Translations under genes and position numbers: made by a program | In this document: positions 16,458-17,757 of the stretch, piece by piece | How positions within the stretch are numbered: the first letter of the stretch is position 1 | Layout of the letters: the number at the start of each line of letters is the position of its first letter | Notes under the pieces: generated by a model | The model's database searches: none | Seen by the model: the letters and a program-made list of their open reading frames with translations, nothing else | What the model was told of the DNA's origin: nothing | Source of the DNA: Bremia lactucae | Lineage: Eukaryota > Oomycota > Peronosporomycetes > Peronosporales > Peronosporaceae | Direction: 5' to 3' | Assembly (NCBI RefSeq): GCF_004359215.1 | Contig: NC_090610.1 | Coordinates: 7,769,140 to 7,786,896, forward strand | DNA length: 17,757 nucleotides

Positions 16458-17735
16458 ATGGGCATGTTAGATGATAATAAAAATACGCATCACGTTTCGC
16501 GTGATAGCTACTCCTTTTTAAGTGACATAGAAAGGAGTGCGGTCGAACGAATGAGTTCGACCGTAGGAAACGATGCCATCTTGGCCATGCTGTCCGGTTT
16601 GGACAGAGATGCCCTCCATTCAGCTATCCCTAAATTAATACAACATGAAATTGACGAGGTGAAGGAGAAGGTAGCCTTGCTTAATCATCAAGGCTCTCAA
16701 CAGGCAGAACTGTTGAGGTTACAACAGGTACAGACCCCTGTACCTGGGATGACGCACACGCGTCGTCCCGAAACCTAAAAGATAGACATCTCTAAGTGTA
16801 GGGAGTCGAAGAAGACTCCCTCTTAAGATGGTTTGTCGAGTTGGACGATGCCATAAGGTCTCTTCACATCGTCGACGAGCAAATGCAAGTCGCATTTGCT
16901 CAGTCAAATTTGGCAGGTCGTGCCAAAACTCGGGTACTAAGCCTTAGTTGCGCAACCCATATGTGTCTGGGTCGCTAGAGGCTTTTAGAGCCCGGCTCAC
17001 ACAGACGTTTGAACCGCCTAGGGCTGAGTTCAGAGCTCGATCAGAGCTTTGAAACTCAAGCAAGGCAAGCGTGATGTTCACGCTTATTCCCAGCACAAAT
17101 ACGACTCTTAGCGAGCTGTATCACGAACGACCCAGTTCATGAACACACGTTGATTACGGTGTTCATGCAAGGTCTTACGGATGGTCCCGTAAAGACCCAC
17201 CTGTTCTGCTTGGAACTGGATACGCTTGACGAAGCAATATTCGTAGCAGAACAGACGGACTTTAGCTTGAGACAGTCTCAAGCTAGTTCGTCATCGTATT
17301 GTCCTCCAAGACGACAGGAGCTTGGAGGTAGAGAACCTATGGACCTCTCTTATGTCGAAAGCGAGTTTTCGAACAATAAGCGATTGCAGAACTGCAATTG
17401 AAGTCAAAAAATTGGACACTAGGCTCATGAGTGCAGTGCCCAACACTCAGTACCAAGAAAAACTGAAAGTAATTTTGGACTAAATGCCAAAAGGGCAACA
17501 GTCTCGGGTCCGACGTTGTTGCAAAATCGCAACAGCGAGGCGGACCGCCAAAAAACGGTCGGGGTCAGTAGGGGCGCAACGCCCTAGTGATCCAGCAACC
17601 TCTAGAGAATTCGCAAATCTCTTGATTAAAGTTGCTCCAGACACACAATCATTATGTGTCTCTGCACCTGGCGATAAGGTATCCCTTATCACCTTAAAGT
17701 ATAAGGTGACAAATGATTTGTCACTTAGAGCCCTA
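16458..17735 (+). pseudogene. gag: Gag of element C
   Basis: ATG at 16458 (MGMLDDNKNTHHVSRD), matching the start of gag in A. The frame is open to a TAA at 16776-16778, where A has Leu. Further stops and shifts follow, but FEPPRAEFRARSEL, LITVFMQGLTDG and PMDLSYVESEF can be traced (17150-17401). The zinc knuckle near 17390-17440 is lost: the second Cys reads Ser and two stops fall inside it. The region shares many hairpins with the gag of A, some with paired changes. Confidence 0.85.
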
Positions 17736-17757
17736 GTGGACTGTAAAGCGTCGAATA
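17736..17757 (+). pseudogene. pol: Protease active-site fragment of element C
   Basis: Reads VDCKASN at 17736-17756, against VDCGASNN in A and B. The Gly after the catalytic Asp-Cys is AAA (Lys). That Gly is essentially invariant in aspartic proteases, so this copy is very likely inactive. The window ends here. Confidence 0.75.

Larger units (their letters stand above)
15883..17757 (+). mobile_element. Element C: 5' part of a Ty3/gypsy element of the A family
   Basis: 5' LTR 15883-16408, PBS 16411-16428, gag from 16458, and the protease active site at 17739-17756, where the window ends. LTR, leader and gag align with element A throughout. A is on the minus strand and C on the plus strand, so the two form a large inverted pair with B between them. 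Confidence 0.85.

Noticed and set aside
17480..17692. Minus-strand 70-residue frame in element C
   Set aside because: It is antisense to the gag/protease junction of C; the same antisense frame appears over A (around 6370-6562) and has no features of its own.

Overview
This window looks like transposon-dense DNA from a draft oomycete genome (Phytophthora or downy-mildew type). The basis is protein similarity I recognise by eye: the Gag, protease, RT, RNase H and integrase segments read like the Ty3/gypsy elements common in Peronosporales, and two runs of N mark scaffold gaps. No host gene can be recognised with confidence. Almost everything is decayed LTR retrotransposon.

Layout. (E) 1-395, minus: an open pol fragment (RT connection to early RNase H). 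Gap 396-495. (A) about 496-8343, minus: a nearly complete Ty3/gypsy element with 5' LTR 7653-8343, PBS, gag, protease, a Cys-containing linker, RT, RNase H and integrase, followed on the opposite strand by an extra ORF (496-2397, plus). Gap 938-1603 lies inside that ORF and is flanked by a 223-bp near-duplicate, so the two contig ends probably overlap. (B/D) 8344-15185, minus: a second gypsy element or composite with 5' LTR 14696-15185, degraded gag and pol, a second antisense ORF (8816 to about 10150, plus), a purine-rich tract, and a 3' LTR (8344-8677) cut at its end by the LTR of A. 15186-15882: a spacer holding one unrecognised ORF. (C) 15883 to the window end, plus: the 5' LTR, gag and first codons of protease of an element from the same family as A, in opposite orientation to A.

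All copies are broken. In A the integrase core is inverted in place, which separates the two catalytic Asp from the catalytic Glu, and the RT has lost the segment that should carry YxDD. B has a larger RT deletion over the same region, a truncated integrase and many stops. C has a Lys in place of the Gly of its protease active-site motif.

The most unusual signals are two. First, the coding DNA is packed with short perfect inverted repeats (stems of 8-13 bp, loops mostly 0-11 nt), roughly one every 40-60 bp in the best stretches. At homologous positions in A and C, paired substitutions keep the stems intact. Second, A and B/D both carry an antisense ORF between integrase and the 3' LTR. Either could mark an undescribed feature of oomycete Ty3/gypsy elements.
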